From assembly GCA_948567375.1 (NCBI GenBank), contig OX419755.1:253001-317000 (forward strand): 64,000 bases of DNA, read 5' to 3'. The notes below the pieces were generated by a model. That model was not told the DNA's origin. It did no database searches and was given only the letters and a program-made list of their open reading frames with translations. This document shows, one piece after another, positions 33,886 through 46,992 of the stretch. How positions within the stretch are numbered: the first letter of the stretch is position 1; each line of letters begins with the position of its first letter. A program made the translations under genes and the position numbers. The DNA is from Lunularia cruciata. Its lineage: Eukaryota > Streptophyta > Marchantiopsida > Lunulariales > Lunulariaceae.

Positions 33886-36779
33886 GTCAATGTTTGTGAT
33901 GATGCTTACATTTGAGGAAAAGGTTTGGTGGTATTGTGAAATTTTGAATCTTTTACATTTATTTTGTTTTTATTTACACTTTGGTGTTCATACAAGGCAT
34001 TCCACAAAGAATAGTAACAAACCTCTTGCAACTTGCAATCTTTGGTTCATCTCTTTAAGTATGTTGAACTTTGTCACCCCAAAGATGCAAGGATGGAACA
34101 GACCAACTACATGGAGAAGAACCCAAAGGTGGAAGATTCCAACTACAAAGAGTTCATAACCAAAGTTGAAAGAGAAAATAACTTATTGTAAGGAAGATCA
34201 AATTGAAGTGAAGATAACTGGTATTCTATCAAATGCCACCTAAAGAATTGCAAATTTTTTTTGCGCATGAGTGGAAACTGGTCGAGGAATGATTAAAGCA
34301 AAAAATTCCATATAAATCTACACCTTGCCCAATAGAATAACTTTTTTTGCTGAGTTTCAAAGTGTGAGAACTTGCAAGCCGATTGAGCTTGGAGTGAGAA
34401 GCTGATGTGTTCTTACCAAGGATGTAGGAGTGGTAGGGAGATACACCTTAGACAACCTATACTAAGAGAAAAAGAGATGGCTAAGATATTGAAAAATCCA
34501 ATAATGGATATTTGATTCTACATTACAAAGAGTGCAGTTGCAATGGCAATTATGAAGTTTTTTTGAGCAACTTAATTCACAATAGTCAAACCATTTTCTT
34601 TGAGCATATCTTTTTTGGTTATGATATAAGTTGATTTCATTATTATACCCAACATATATAAGTATTGTCTTCAAAGAAGGGCCACACTACCTCATCCCAT
34701 TTTCTAATCATTTTTATGTTGAATTGGCACTATTTTTGGAAGAAGAGGAAGTTATCTTTAGAGACCACTTCCCTCCCACATCATACTTAGATAGCCAACC
34801 TCACAATAGAGATGTTATGGTTTCAATTAGAAAGGCAAGAAAACACTTTGTGCAAACAAGAGAGTTTGTTTTACCCAAAAAACCAAAGCTTAGATCAAGG
34901 AAGCCCACTGCCAAATGGAGAGCCTTGGGAACTTTGCAAGGCCCTCATCAAGAAAAGCCTCTTTAAGGTGAGTTAATAAAAGACCAAGGTGCCTTATTGA
35001 CAACAACAAAGAAACACTTACTATGGTGGTGGTGACCTCTTAGGATACAAACTTGTCAAGAGCACAAGGAGTGGAGGAGAAGAAAGATCAAGAAGCTCTA
35101 GAACCCACAAGGAACATAGGGACAAAAGAAGTGAACCAGCCTAACACAATTGTGCCACCCATTGAGGAACACAAAGAAGTACAGACCATTAAGGCAATAC
35201 TATAGGAGGAAGATGATCTAGAACTACCCCAAACCTTGATAGATATCCCAATAGACTAGCCACTTGGTGAACTATGGGAGCAAAGTGTCATGGTGACCAT
35301 CAAGTTCCTAGACCATATCTTTCTCATGTATTTAGGTTGGTGGATGTATATTCAAGATGGTTTAGATTGTTAAGACAAATGCATGTTGCCATTAGTGTTT
35401 GAGCTTTGATTTCTTATAATAGACATTAGATGAAATCATCGGAAAGTTGGGTATGACCAGGAGTTCTGAAATAGCTCTAGTAGAGATAGTAATTCAGATG
35501 CAAAAGGAAGTGGACAAGACAAAGGATAAGAATATGTATTTGAAGAAAGCACATGCTGATTTTGTTGAAAAATATCAATGCATGTACCACAAGCTTAACA
35601 ATATTGTTGAATATAAGGCAAAGGCATGTCAAGATTGATGGATTGTTGAGAAAGAAAAAGCTGCAAGCAATAAAGAAGTGTTGTAGAAATGCAATTGAGT
35701 CAAAAGTAAGTGTACAGTCAGAGCTCCATCACTTGAGGAGGTAGAAGGATGAAGAGGTCTTGTATATAATTTAGTTAAGCACTATTTAGTGAAATTATTA
35801 TGTGATCAACTACATGTACTTGTTGAGGAATATACAAATGAGCTTCAAAATTAGCGGGTAGGCTAGAATTTATCTTTGCTTGCTAGCAACAATCAAGTTT
35901 TGTAGTGTAATGGCTGCATGCTATCATCTATTTAAGTGGTGCATTCAAAGTGCCTTGTATTCAATACACATTCAAGGTGAATAAGTAAAAGAGCACAAGA
36001 TCCTTTGCACTTTTTCATCATTTGTGTAGAGTTTACATTTTCATTCTCCAAAAAATTGGTGAATCTTTGTGTATAGAAGGGTTGAATGCCCTATGTATTG
36101 TGGTACACAATGTTATTTGTTTTTATGCATAGGTTTAGTTTTTATGTTGATACAATAGATTTAGTGCAATGTTCTCTAGCTTTTTGGGTGGAAAGTTCCA
36201 CTGAGCTTTGAAGTTATGTACAAAGGAGGGAAAGACCCAAAGTCCTTGATTCATGTGATGTACTTTCACTAAAATGTTAAAACTTTGGAGTGAACCCTAA
36301 GGAGTTGTGCAGTAGGTTTGTACAAATGTTTGAATGGTACAACTAAAGCATGGTTGGAAAATAATTGATAAATTCATGCAATTGGCATGTATATATCACA
36401 TGGGAAAACCAAAAGAAGATTGACAAATGATCAATAAAAGAGAGGAAATTTTTTAGGTGGGTTCATCACAGTGAAATGCCAATCAAGGCTCTAGCTTGTT
36501 TTGCAATTGAGTTGTTTGCAAGGTGTATTTTTAGATCCTTTAGACAGGACGCCAAAGAGAGCAAGACAACCAAGGTCAAAAATTTGGGACATTTTGAGCT
36601 CTCAAGTTGATAAGTGGGAGATGGAAGCAAGGCACAATAAGTTAGTGGAAATATAGCTCATGTTCCTTCTCTAGAATGGGGAAGTTAACTTTTCTTGGCT
36701 TCTTCATAAGATGATTGATGGTGGTATGAATTGAAGTCAAAACCTTAGGAGCAATCCGCAAGCTTCAGACCAAAATGAT

Positions 36780-37930
36780 TGTGCTTAATATTGGGAGAAA
36801 AAGTTGGAGATCTACAAGGGTTAACAATTGACTTTAAGTTTGGGCTAAGGGATAAAATGGATGAAATGAAGGCAGCCTTCTTTGAAAAATGTAGCAAAAA
36901 TAGTTACCAGGTGGCATCCTATTGAAATCCAATTAAACAAAGTATTATAAGTTTGATAATACATATGTTTGAACATGATAGAACAACCTTTATCAATTTC
37001 ACTTGGGTGATTTTTATTGACTGTCTATTCCTTGGAGTGGTGTGAATTGGAGTCAAAGTTTTGATGATTATGTTGACAAGATGGTATGTAACCTAGATGG
37101 AGATTTCAACCCACACTATATTATACTATTTTCTATGCATTTGTATGTCATGCTTAACCTATTGTCAAGAGTGGAATGTCAAAATTTTTCAACCACTTCT
37201 ATCCAAACAAAGTCCTCATATGGAGATCCAAATGATTTTTTCTTTATAGAGCAAATTCAAACACTTTTGATTGACAAGAAAGGTGATGATTAACAATCAA
37301 AGTGATGAGCAATGTTGATTGACAAGAAAGTTTGTAGAAGTAGAATGTGAGTGGACTAAGAAGAAGCCAAAGAGAGCATTTTCCTCACCATCCAAGAAAT
37401 TTTTAGCCAAGGCTGTGAAGTGACCTCATAAAGAACCCAAAGAACAAAAAGATGTTACTTTAGGTTCTCAAGCTGAGAACACTATTGAGGAGAATGAATT
37501 AACATTGAGGGCATTTGGATCAAAGACTGATTTGGGAAAGACGATGATGATGTGCAGTTGGTCCGTAGGGTTGAAGAACCAATAATCAAGTCTGTTCATG
37601 TTGAATCCAAACTTGGGGGAGGGGGGAGGGATGAGATACAAAGTACAGAAGTGGTCCTTGAAACTAGAATATACCCTAGCACAAAACCCAAAACTTGTTT
37701 ACCCATGGCCAGAGTAGACAAAGAGAAGATATTGTTAACATTGTGGGGAATAATGTCTAGTGGTAGTAATGATCATCACATTGATAGGCCTAAATTTATC
37801 ATGGGTACTTTATATCCATTAATGAGTTACCCACAAATGTTGTTGCCAACGTATAAGGCTGACCATCTTGATGTGAAGGATTATACTTCAGTGGTGAAGG
37901 CAATGCCTACTAGTGAAACTATTCTATGAG
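36780..37930 (+). pseudogene. LTR-encoded protein fragment (copy F, left of C)
   Basis: The piece 37042-37293 (MNWSQSFDDYVDKMV ... PHYIILFSMHLYVMLNLL) aligns with the block VNWAKCFHHQTRQMV ... PHYFAPFAAHFYFGLNLL of LTR D, and ASYxNPIKQSII before it with ESYRDPIRRSIV. The rest, including 37552-37929, is Lys/Glu/Pro-rich linker. This is the most diverged copy of the family here. Confidence 0.65.
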
Positions 37931-38239
37931 GGAAACTAGATGTTGTTGGAGTTGAGTTGGAACAACTATAGGTATGATGAATGTGGTACACACATCTTTT
38001 GTCTTTTTGAGTTTTAAAGAAGAAGTGTGTTGGTAAAGCCAAAGGAGGGCTAAACGGGGAAGGAACACAAGTAAACATGTGTTTGGCATAAACCCAAAGT
38101 TGGCCTTGGGTCAAAGTCAAAAGGACTTGGGTCGGACAGATGGAAATATAAAGACAATGATAGATGACTTTGTATCAAGGGGCACCACCTGATCCAAAGA
38201 ACTTGTAACAACCTTTTCTCTAGTTCCGCCAATCAAAAA

Positions 38240-39955
38240 AGTACGTAGGAAGAAAATGACTCCCTCGAGACCAAGATGTTCTTGAAAGTGAGAGAAAACA
38301 AACTCACAAAATTGGTTAGTAACATAGAGAAGCAGCTGAAGAATGACCAATCAGCAAAGGACTATAGATTGAGATTTCAAAGAGGAAGCACTGCAATGTC
38401 TAGATGCTATCATGTCCCTATTTAGAGTTGACCTGAAGGAATGAAAACTATGAGTATACAAGAGGAGTAGGTTAGAGTCTTGGGTTTGATCTTTCAAAAG
38501 AAGAGAGTGAGGAAGCCCATGATGGCTCCAAAAGTGAATAAGTAGAGTGCGGTAAGGGGTCTTGCAATGCGTCAATAAGATGTAGTGGCAAGGATCAAAG
38601 TCTTGTCAAGACTTTGCATCACATTTTTGGCCTGGAACTGGAATTTGAGTTTTCTGGGGTTCATGGCAGAAATTGCCACTAGTGATTGCAAGGACAGGTC
38701 TAAGCAAGAAGGGAAGAAAGGAAATCTAGACCGATGGACTGAGTAGGATTGGAAATTAGTCTTGGGAAGAGAAGAAAGAGAGATAGGAGGTGTCACCTTC
38801 TATCGCAAGTGTGATGCTTTGGAAGAACTACCAAGGTGAGGAATTCTTTCAATAGACCTCACACCAAGAATGGGCACAAGGTAGATAACTACAAGGATCC
38901 AATGCAAAGAGGGGTTGTGAGCACAATGATGGCTATGTTCAAGCCATAGCAAACCACCTATGTAACAATGCAACAAGTAGTGTTCTTCCATCAAGTGTTT
39001 GCAGGAGAGGCAGTGGACTGGGTGAAATTTTTGCACCACTGCATTGGGCAGGTGATCACTGGTTGGAGGATGGATATGCAGCCCCACTAGTTTGTACTCT
39101 TTGCAGCTCACTTCTACTTTGGGCCAAATCTATTGAACTTGGAGGAGAGAGGACGGATGCAGTCCCACTTTCACCCTGATCTACAAAAAAAAAGCAGACA
39201 AGGATGAACGATATTACATCAAGCAGGTTCGTGAAGGCAATGATTATTACCTAAAGAGTGGAAAGGAGAAGATAGAGGCAATGGATAACCCCATGCCAAG
39301 GAAGAGAAGTAGACGCAAAGGATGAATTATGCTGGTGCAGCTCCAAAAGCTATGAAAGCCTAATTCAAAGCCCACACCAATAGAAGTGAAGGAATTGACT
39401 TTGGAGGAAGAATTAGAAGGAGAAACCAAGTTGAAGGGAGAAGCCTTGGGAGCAAAAGAAGAACTTACACTGTGAAGTGAAGAGTCGAGTAGTGGCAATG
39501 AAGGAGAGACTGAAGTTTAGCAATCAAGAGAAGGGATTGTTGAAGGAGACGACCTTGAGTTCCATGATACAATTGACCGCATGGAAGGAGGAGGCAGGTT
39601 GTGTTTGGAGTTGCCAACAGACAAGCTAGAGTATGAGCAAGAAGAAGAGGGTGCCTTGGTATTTCCAAGGGCGGCCAAAGGAAAGAGAAGTACTCAAGTG
39701 GTCGTCATTAAACCAAGCAAGGTTGCAGCCAAAGAGGAGAGTTCAGATGGCAGAACATTGAAGATACAAAGATTGAATCTTTGGGGTGAGGCCCTAGTCA
39801 AAGAACTACCTGCCAAAGACAAAGACGTCAAAGACTGCAAAGGAAAATATGCGAGAGTTGAGTATTTGTCAAAGATTGTGTGTCCTTTGTTGGTGCTTCT
39901 ACAACAAAAGAAAGCAAAGATGAAGAGTTATCATCCGGTGTTGTTGGGAAAATAA
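38240..39955 (+). pseudogene. LTR-encoded protein, N-terminal and central parts (copy C5')
   Basis: Blocks in order: FLKVRENKLTKLVSNIEKQL-like helix (38278-38345), RVRKPMMAPKVNK, WNWNLSFLGFMAEIA (about 38635-38680), WKLVLGREEREI, then the central block VFFHQVFAGEAVDWVKF (38980-39025), a charged stretch around 39400-39480, and the open frame 39581-39955 with LPTDKLEYEQEEEGALVF, TLKIQRLNLWGEALVKELP and VEYLSKIVCPLLVLLQQKK. Same block order as B and D. Many stops. Function unknown. Confidence 0.75.
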
Positions 39956-42734
39956 TCCATGCATACCACTGGTGCCATTTGGTGTGAGTTTTTCCTTTTA
40001 TGTTATAGTGAACTCGACTTTTTTTTATGTTATTGTGTCTTGAGAGTCATTTCATGTTACTTTGTCTTGGGAGTAAATTTTATGTTATGGTGAAGCTAAA
40101 AGTTGTTTTGTGTTCATGCTAGCTCAAGGGTTTTCTCTTGTGTTACATAAGCTTGGGATTTTCTCTTGTATTACATAAACTCGGGATCTTCTTATATGTT
40201 ACATTAGCTCAGGGCTTATTTGTATGTCACATAAGCGTGGAAGTTTGTTTATGTTAATAGGGTCACAAGAGTATTTTAGTTAGTGGTAGTAGCAAGGGGT
40301 TTTGGCTTCAAGAGAGTGCCTTGAAGAAGAGAAAAGAGAAAGGAGGTTTTTGGCTTTGAGAAAAAGTTGAACAAGTCTGTAGAAAGAGAAAGAAGGAAGG
40401 GGTTTTAGAGAAGAAGAAGATCGGGAGAAAACAAGGAAGCTGAGAAAAGGGACAGGGGGAGAAATCAAAAGAGAGGGTATAGAGAGAGGACTGTAGAGGA
40501 GAAATTTTGAGAGAAGAGATCTGGCTGTGCAAGGACCGGAGAGTTTGGACAGGGGAGGAATCAAAAGAGAGGGTATTGAGAGAGGCCTGCTTAGGAGAAA
40601 TTTCAAGAGAAGAGATCTGGTTGTGCTGGGGTTAGAAAGTTTGGACAGAAGAGAAATTTAGAGAGAAGAGATCTGGCTGTGCAGGAGTGACAGAAAGAGG
40701 ACATAGGAGAAATCTAAAGAGAGGGTATTGAGAGAGGGCTATAGAGGAGACATTTTGAGAAAATGCCTGATCTGGCTCAAAAGCAAAGAGGTTGTGCAGG
40801 ACATGAAGGGTAATGCTTTGAAGGAAGGCCTGAAGAAAGAGAGAGAGATTGGATAGAGCAAGGAAAAGCACCAAGGAAGGAGGCCAAGAAAGGGTAGAAA
40901 GAGGGAATTTTTGAAGAGTGAGGGGTGAAGGAAGAGAGAAGAGTAGGAGAAATCTTGCATCGAGAGAGAGAGAGAGAGAGAAGGAACTCTAGAGGGGTTC
41001 AGACAGGAAAAGGAGAGGAAGAAGAACAATTCTTGAAAAGAAGAAATCTGAGAAACAAAGTCTGGACAGGGGAACCTTCGAGGGGAAAGTCTGGACTGAG
41101 CAGGAAAATTGGATGATCAAAAGATTTTAAGGAAGAGTGCTTGGCTTGCGTAGGGGAGAGACATGAAGAAAAGGAAATCTAGTGTGCCTTGAAAAGGGAG
41201 GAGAAGGGTTGCTTCGAGGTTTGCCCAGGACAATAAAGGGAAAAAGGGATTTCAAGAGAGAGGGTTTCTGCTTGGACAAAGTGAGAGGTCTATCGAGAGA
41301 AACAAGACAGTGATAGGAAGGAGAAAGGTTTAAAAAAAGGGAGAAGAGGAGTATCAAAGAGAGAAGGGGGACTGCATGTCGGGGCAGGAAGGCATAGAAC
41401 AAGTGAAGAATTATCAAAGGGAAAGAAGGGCTTGCAGGGAAGATCCATCAAAAGAACAGGTTTATGTGAAGGGCTCGGCTGGGACAAGACAGAGGGGACT
41501 GAGGGATCAAAGGGCAGGAAAGATAGAGAATTTTGGGTGACAAGCAGGAGGAAATCAAAAGAGAAAGTGAGATTTGGACAGGGAACTTCCGAGGGGAAAG
41601 TCTGGACAGATCAGAGGAAACATTTTTGGGAGAACAGGCTTTGTCTTGGACAGAGAAGAGAAGAAATTTCAAAGGGGAAGGAGTTTTGGTGACTGGTGAC
41701 AAGAGGGACAAAAATTTCACAGTGATAAGGCTTGTGCAGGACAGCAACTGGACAAAGATTCTTGAAATTTGAAGGTCTGGCCAGAGCAGAGGGAAAGAGA
41801 AAAGAATTTGTGCAGGAAAAATTGAAGTGAAGGGCTTGTGCAGGAGCAACTAAGAAGAAATTTTGAAGAGAAGAGTCTGGCCAGGACAAAGGGAGAGAGA
41901 GAAGAGAGGGTAGTGCAAGAAGCTAGAGAGACAAGGCTTGTACAAGGCAGCAATAGAGGAAGAGAAGACAATTTGAAGTTGAAGTTGCCTAGATAGAGAG
42001 GACCTTAGACCTTGACTGTGACAAGAGGAAGAGAGAAATTTTGCAGTTGATTTTGCACCAAACAGAAATAGAGAATTACAAAGTTGGCTGCTGACAGCAA
42101 GAGAGGTGAAACCATCACGAGCCATATGGGATTGCTGGTGCAGGAGACTTCTTTGAGTAGTGGTTTGGCAAACATGAAGTTTGTGTTGTGAACTATTGCT
42201 TAGAGTTCTGTTCTGTTTGGTTACATGTTTTATTGCTTGAGCAGTTGTAGAAGTTCAGAGGTGGTCATTATGTGCTCTGAAACAATTTGGTTTTTCTCCA
42301 AAAGGTGTTTATAAATTGTGAGACTTGTCATTGTGATGAATGTTGTGTTTTCCTAAAATGATGAAATCCGCCCATTGTTCCAAGAAGAGTGTCAGGGAAA
42401 ACAAGAGAACTCCACTTTTGGATCTCCTAGACCAGCTTATGCAATTTGGATCAAATTGCTGATCCGATTGCACAGATCTGAGCTGGCCATACAAATTGAG
42501 GCCATTTTGTAAACCCCACCAAACCAGACCAATGCTACAAATCCACCAAGCCAGACAATAATAAACCCAAGAATAATAGACCAAGAATGATAGCTAATAG
42601 CACATGAAGGACAACAATAATCCGAGAAGCCAACCCAGATTGCCATTGATAAGGATCCGCATCCAAGAACAACCATAAACAAATTGCGCAACAAAAAGGT
42701 TGTTGTCATCAAGTCAAAGAACAGAGCCAACATC
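39953..42734. mobile_element. Unclassified 2.8-kb insertion in the C 5' LTR
   Basis: It is flanked by ggaaaa on both sides (39947-39952 and 42735-42740) and interrupts the LTR-encoded reading between the CPLLVLL block and the coiled coil. It has no TG...CA ends and no pol motif. It contains about 28-bp repeats with gttacataagctcggga (40040-40230), a purine-rich array (40290-42110) and an AT-rich tail. Confidence 0.5.
40290..42110 (+). repeat. Purine-rich degenerate tandem array
   Basis: About 1.8 kb made almost only of A and G on the plus strand, with recurring units of about 80 bp containing agagaagagatctggctgtg and tttggacag. Includes a pure (ga) run at about 40962-40981. The Ser/Leu/Phe-rich open frames on the minus strand are a side effect of this composition. 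Confidence 0.85.
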
Positions 42735-43450
42735 GGAAAAGCTTCTTGGTCATTGACAAAGAAGATAGACTAACTGCAAGCAGCCAGTTCTCAGCACATT
42801 CTCAAGAGCTTACAATCCTCATGACACCAAAAGTGAGGGATGAGTTGGCGGTCATAACAAAATGGAGGGAGCAAACCATGAAATTGAGAAGTAAGATAAC
42901 TCAAGGAGAAAAGAAAGCCAAAGAACTTTGAGCAGAAGCAGTCTTTGGAGTAAAAGCTCGGATGCCTTGAAGGAGAACTTTGTGAAGTGTAGTGATGAAT
43001 TGAAGGAGAAGATGGCATTAGTCCAGATAATGAAAAGTGAAATTGTTGATGCACGAGTGGAGGTTATACATTCAAAGGTGAGTGCAGTAGTGATGGAGCA
43101 AGAGTTAGCAAGTTTATAGAAGAGTGCAATAAAGAAGGACCAAGCCTGGCAATGAGAATTAACAAAGCATAGTTTGGAGGAAGAATGATTGCGGGGATTG
43201 CTTAGAGGAGTTGAGGATCAATTAGTCTTGTATAGACAAGAGAAGGAAGCATTGAAGGCCAAGTTTGAGAACAAGTTGATGATGAATCAAAATGAATTGG
43301 AAATGGAGAGAAGTAAGGAGAAGGTAGTTTTGAGTGTGTAGTTGGATGCAATAGGAGTAGTAGTGAAGGAGTTAAAGGAAAAGCTCAGCATTGAAGCCCA
43401 GATTAAATTGGAGGAAGCGAGACAACATGAATTGAGTGGTGAGACTACAA
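42735..43450 (+). pseudogene. LTR-encoded coiled-coil part (copy C5')
   Basis: VRDELAVITKWREQTMKLRSK, then after frame changes DALKENFVKCSDELKEKMAL, VIHSKVSAVVMEQELASL and EKEALKAKFENKLMM match the helical region of copy C3' (56700-56990). It stops at LEEARQHEL (43430) where about 1 kb is deleted. Confidence 0.7.
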
Positions 43451-43630
43451 GTCAATGCTTGTTGCTCTCGTCTAGGTGTGGTTTTCTACCTGAGAGATTA
43501 AAGACGTAACCAAGAAGAACTACATTGTCATTGCTTTACTTTGTTTTTGACTATTTTTGACTCATATCTCTATGCAAACAAAATTTATTTACCTAATTAC
43601 CGCAAAAGTGATGCTTGTTGGGTTGTCACA

Positions 43631-43652
43631 TGATTTTTGGTGCCATTGCCAA
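43631..43652 (+). other. Primer-binding-site region of element C
   Basis: Immediately after the LTR: tgatttttggtgccattgcc. The core TGGTGCCATTGCCAAGG resembles the sequence often found directly inside plant gypsy LTRs. The tRNA was not determined. Confidence 0.55.
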
Positions 43653-44820
43653 GGATACAAATCTCGGAGTGAAAGAATATGAAGCCAAATCCAAAACTGG
43701 GTGTCCAACCAATATGAATATCTGCATTGGAAGAACAATGGGAAGAGAGAGTTTGTAAGCAGACTTTGCACTGTGAAGAGGAACACAAGAAGAGCCATAT
43801 CACCTTTGACAAAGTTGAGAAGGAGGCATTGGACTTGCAACTTCTTCACAAAGTTCAAGCAACCTTGAAAGACCTTGAGCAGAAGAAACAAGAGACTGGG
43901 TGGTGAGATTACTTTGCATGTCTAAATCCCAAGAAGAAGAAAGACATGAGCAAACAAACATATTTGCTGCAACCCAATACACTTACTCCCACAGAGTTGT
44001 CAAGGGAGCCAATTTCATAAAAAAATTCATTCATGAAAAGACAACATGAATCTTGACGGAAGAAGAGTGTCAATATCTTCTCCATCTAATTCCTTGACTT
44101 GTTCAAAGGGATCTGAAAGAGCCAATTGAAGAAATTGAGCCTTTGTCTCCAACTCTAGTTGAAGTCGATGTACAAACAAAAGATCCATCTGTCGACGAGG
44201 ACCCCACCTTGAACTTGGTAAACCATAGGGCCAAATTTGATGTATAAACACCAACCAGTACCTTAGGTCCATCAAGCCTCACATTACCATAACTTGTTGT
44301 TCAGAGTTACAAGATTACTTTGCTACCCGTTACCCAACATGCCTATCAAAAGTACAAGGGCACGGAAAAAGACAAAGACCCAAATGAATTCATCAAAGAA
44401 TTTGAAGTCATCTCCTTTGCCAATAAGGAGCATGACTCTGCTGATCAACTTTGAAATTTCCCAAGTCTGCTCCAAAAGAAAGCTCGGAGTTGGTATATGC
44501 ATGTAATCCAAAAGGAGTTCAGACCAACGGACTGGGCAGATTTGAGAAAAAAATTTCATGGAGTGATTCTAGGAAGTTGATTATGATACGAGTTTCTTTG
44601 CAACACTCAATGATTTGGACAAAGGGAAGAAGGAGAAGTTGAGAGACTACTCTAAGCGGCTCATTGCCTTATTGAACCAATCCGGTGTTGTGGGTTACTC
44701 TGATGCCCAAGCCATCACCAGGTTCCTTGGCACTATCCCTAGAGAGTTGTATGTTTGCTAGGAAGAGGAATGTAACTTCCCTGGAAAAAGTCCTCAAACA
44801 TGTCACTTGATATGATGTGG
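43653..44820 (+). pseudogene. Gag, N-terminal part (element C)
   Basis: YQKYKGTEKDKDPNEFIKEF (about 44340-44405), KARSWYMHVIQ and ADLRKKFHG follow the Retrotrans_gag pattern (short helices around a W). It is cut by element E; after E the reading resumes at 50765. Stops at about 44452 and several others. Confidence 0.75.
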
Positions 44821-44825
44821 CCCAT
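44821..44825 (+). other. Target-site duplication CCCAT (left) of element E
   Basis: cccat here and again at 50760-50764 flank element E exactly. Confidence 0.95.
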
Positions 44826-45231
44826 TGTAATACCAATAGCTAGATAGATGATCTAGAAATGGAATTTTGGTTTGGTAAACATCTGAAATTAGGTTTCTTG
44901 GTCTCACAGAGAGTTTTCCAATGGTATCTCACCCATGTGATTCTGAGATTCCTACAAGAATATTCCCTAAAAGATTCCCTTTGGTCAAAGCCTATTTGAC
45001 CAACCAGATGGGACCAAGACAAACATGTCACCCATCCAAGTAAGTGATCAAAGGGTGGAGCTTGCGGACAGGTCACCTATCCATGTACCTAATCCTACGG
45101 TGGAGTTTCCTTGAAGGAGATCCTCATTGGTTATATAATAAAGAGAAGGTGCTCCTTTGGGGCATCAGAGGATTGAGTGTGAAATCTGTATTTTCTCTCT
45201 TGTAGAGTTCTCTTGTCCTTGGAGTATTAAA
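44826..45231 (+). repeat. 5' LTR of element E
   Basis: Starts TGTAATACCAATAGCTAG; its last bases read ggagtattaaa where the 3' LTR has ggagtattaca. 406 bp. A tatataataaag at about 45131-45145 in the 3' half may be the TATA box, present also in the 3' LTR. Confidence 0.92.
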
Positions 45232-45232
45232 A

Positions 45233-45247
45233 TGGTATTAGAGTGAG
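45233..45247 (+). other. Primer-binding site of element E
   Basis: TGGTATTAGAGTGAG next to the LTR resembles the plant initiator tRNA-Met site (TGGTATCAGAGC), with a C-to-T change. Confidence 0.75.
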
Positions 45248-46079
45248 TGTTTTGATCCAAGAGAGTGGATCACCCCTCTTGGAAGAACAAGAGCTACTAA
45301 AATTGAGTAATTTGAGGTGGAGAATGTAGTGTAATTGCTAGACTTAGGAAGGGCTTTAGAGAGCAGATGGGATGGATCCACATGGAGGGTAATTTATTAC
45401 ACCTAGCTTCTCATTCTTGAATCCATTCCACATCAAGATTATGTACATCTAGTGTGAGAAAATGAGAGTATTGCTAGTTTATCACTTTGGAGTATAATTC
45501 ATGGATAGAGTGATGAATTCTCCAAACTCGGTAATTCTACCTATGGTGTTATATGATAGAGAGTGGGATTTCACAATCTACATTCTATTATGATGTTATG
45601 GATCTGAATGTACTGAATCCTCACTCGTTCAACACGCAAGTAGAAATCCGTTATATAGTTAGACCAAAAGTAATGTTTAGGGATTTTGTAATCCACACTT
45701 TTGGTAAGGAATATTATCAATAAGTGATGGCCTTTGAGGTCCTAATGGTAGTCCACATAGTTTGTGCATCCTCTTGAGTGATCATTCTAATCCTTTATTG
45801 AAGCAAGAAGTAGCAAGTGAACATCTATAGGAATCATGGAACCGCAATTGTAGGAGTTGATGCAAGGAATGCAAGGGTTGTTGAACAAGATTCAAGAAAT
45901 CAAATGACCATGAAGGAATTGCCAAATCAAGTATGTGTTTTCAAGAAGGATCAAGTAATGCAAGAAGGGGAGCTATCTCAACAACCAACACCAGCAATCA
46001 AAGTACCTCAAAAGGTATGCATGCCGATGACACCGATTCCAATCAACAACCAAGCCACATTGTTACTATGAATGAAAAA

Positions 46080-46990
46080 GACATGCAACATTGAGCCTTA
46101 CAAAGGACAGCATTCCATGGGGTAGTGGAAAATTGGATTTCAAGAATGAATCAATACCTTCTATTGTTCATAACAAAGATCACTAATCATCATTCTGTAG
46201 GTGTGTTTGAGTGTGGGTACTTGACCAATAAGGCTCTCACATGGTATGATGCTTGGGAATGATCATTGCTAGTAGAAGGAAGAGAAGTCACTTGGACAGC
46301 CATGCAAGAAGAGGTACTCAAGAATTTCCAAATGGATTTTGTGCAAATGGCCTGAACCAAACTTTGGGGGTTGAAGCAAAACAATAGCATACAAGAGTAC
46401 ATGGAGACATTTGTGGATCTACATGTTGTGATAACTAATATGAGTCCAGCCAAAGCTCTTGAAAATTTCAAGAGAGGATTAAAAGAGCAGATTCACCAAG
46501 AGGTAATGATGCAAAATCCTTGGATTATTTTTGAAGCCATTTCTTGCACCCAAAGAATAGCAAGTAGGAGGTGAAGTGATAACACCGATGTAAAACTATT
46601 GGGCTGAGACATACCATTTTGGTGGACCAATACTTATGGAATTAGGCAATATTCAGTTCCAAGATAGAGGAGCAAGACCTCTCCAAGGAGAACACGGTCG
46701 GGTCAAAGAAAGGAGAGAAGGAGTTACATGGGAGAAAGGGCTCAAGCAAAACAACAATGATGTTAAAATTGTGGCAGAATTGGGCACATAGCCATCAATT
46801 GTCGTGCTTGTCATCTTAGAGGCCCTCAGCCTCCATACAAGCAACCTTTGAACCACATGGAGAGATGAATTAAAGAAGAAGATACGGAAACCGCCTAGAA
46901 AAATAAAGATTGCTAGTAAATGTACCTTGCGGCCTTACTTGTGGCCTTCTTGGCTCAATGAAGAAGAGTAAAAGCAAGGGAAGAGGACAA
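46080..46990 (+). pseudogene. Gag (element E)
   Basis: NNSIQEYMETFVDLHVVI and LENFKRGLKEQIHQEV (46371-46510) are the capsid C-terminal pattern. The knuckle at about 46752-46800 reads C-stop-NCGRIGHIAINC, with one TAA inside an otherwise correct CCHC box. A 85-codon frame at 45817-46071 may be the N-terminus. Confidence 0.8.
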
Positions 46991-46992
46991 GT

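Larger units (their letters stand above)
37982..43630 (+). repeat. 5' LTR of element C (5.65 kb with insertion)
   Basis: Starts TGTGGTACACACATC, ends TTGGGTTGTCACA. Compared with the 3' LTR it holds an extra 39953-42734 insertion and the ancestral middle (38940-39950 and 42735-43065) that the 3' LTR has lost, and it lacks about 1 kb near the end (corresponding to 57103-58139), including the TATA-like box. Confidence 0.9.

Noticed and set aside
40040..40230. CRISPR-like or regularly spaced repeats
   Set aside because: The roughly 28-bp units vary and have no distinct spacers; they are a degenerate tandem repeat in a plant transposon.
40290..42110. Many overlapping minus-strand open frames rich in Ser, Leu, Phe and Pro
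   Set aside because: They are produced by the purine-only plus strand, which has few stop codons on the opposite strand; no domain, and the segment is an insertion.
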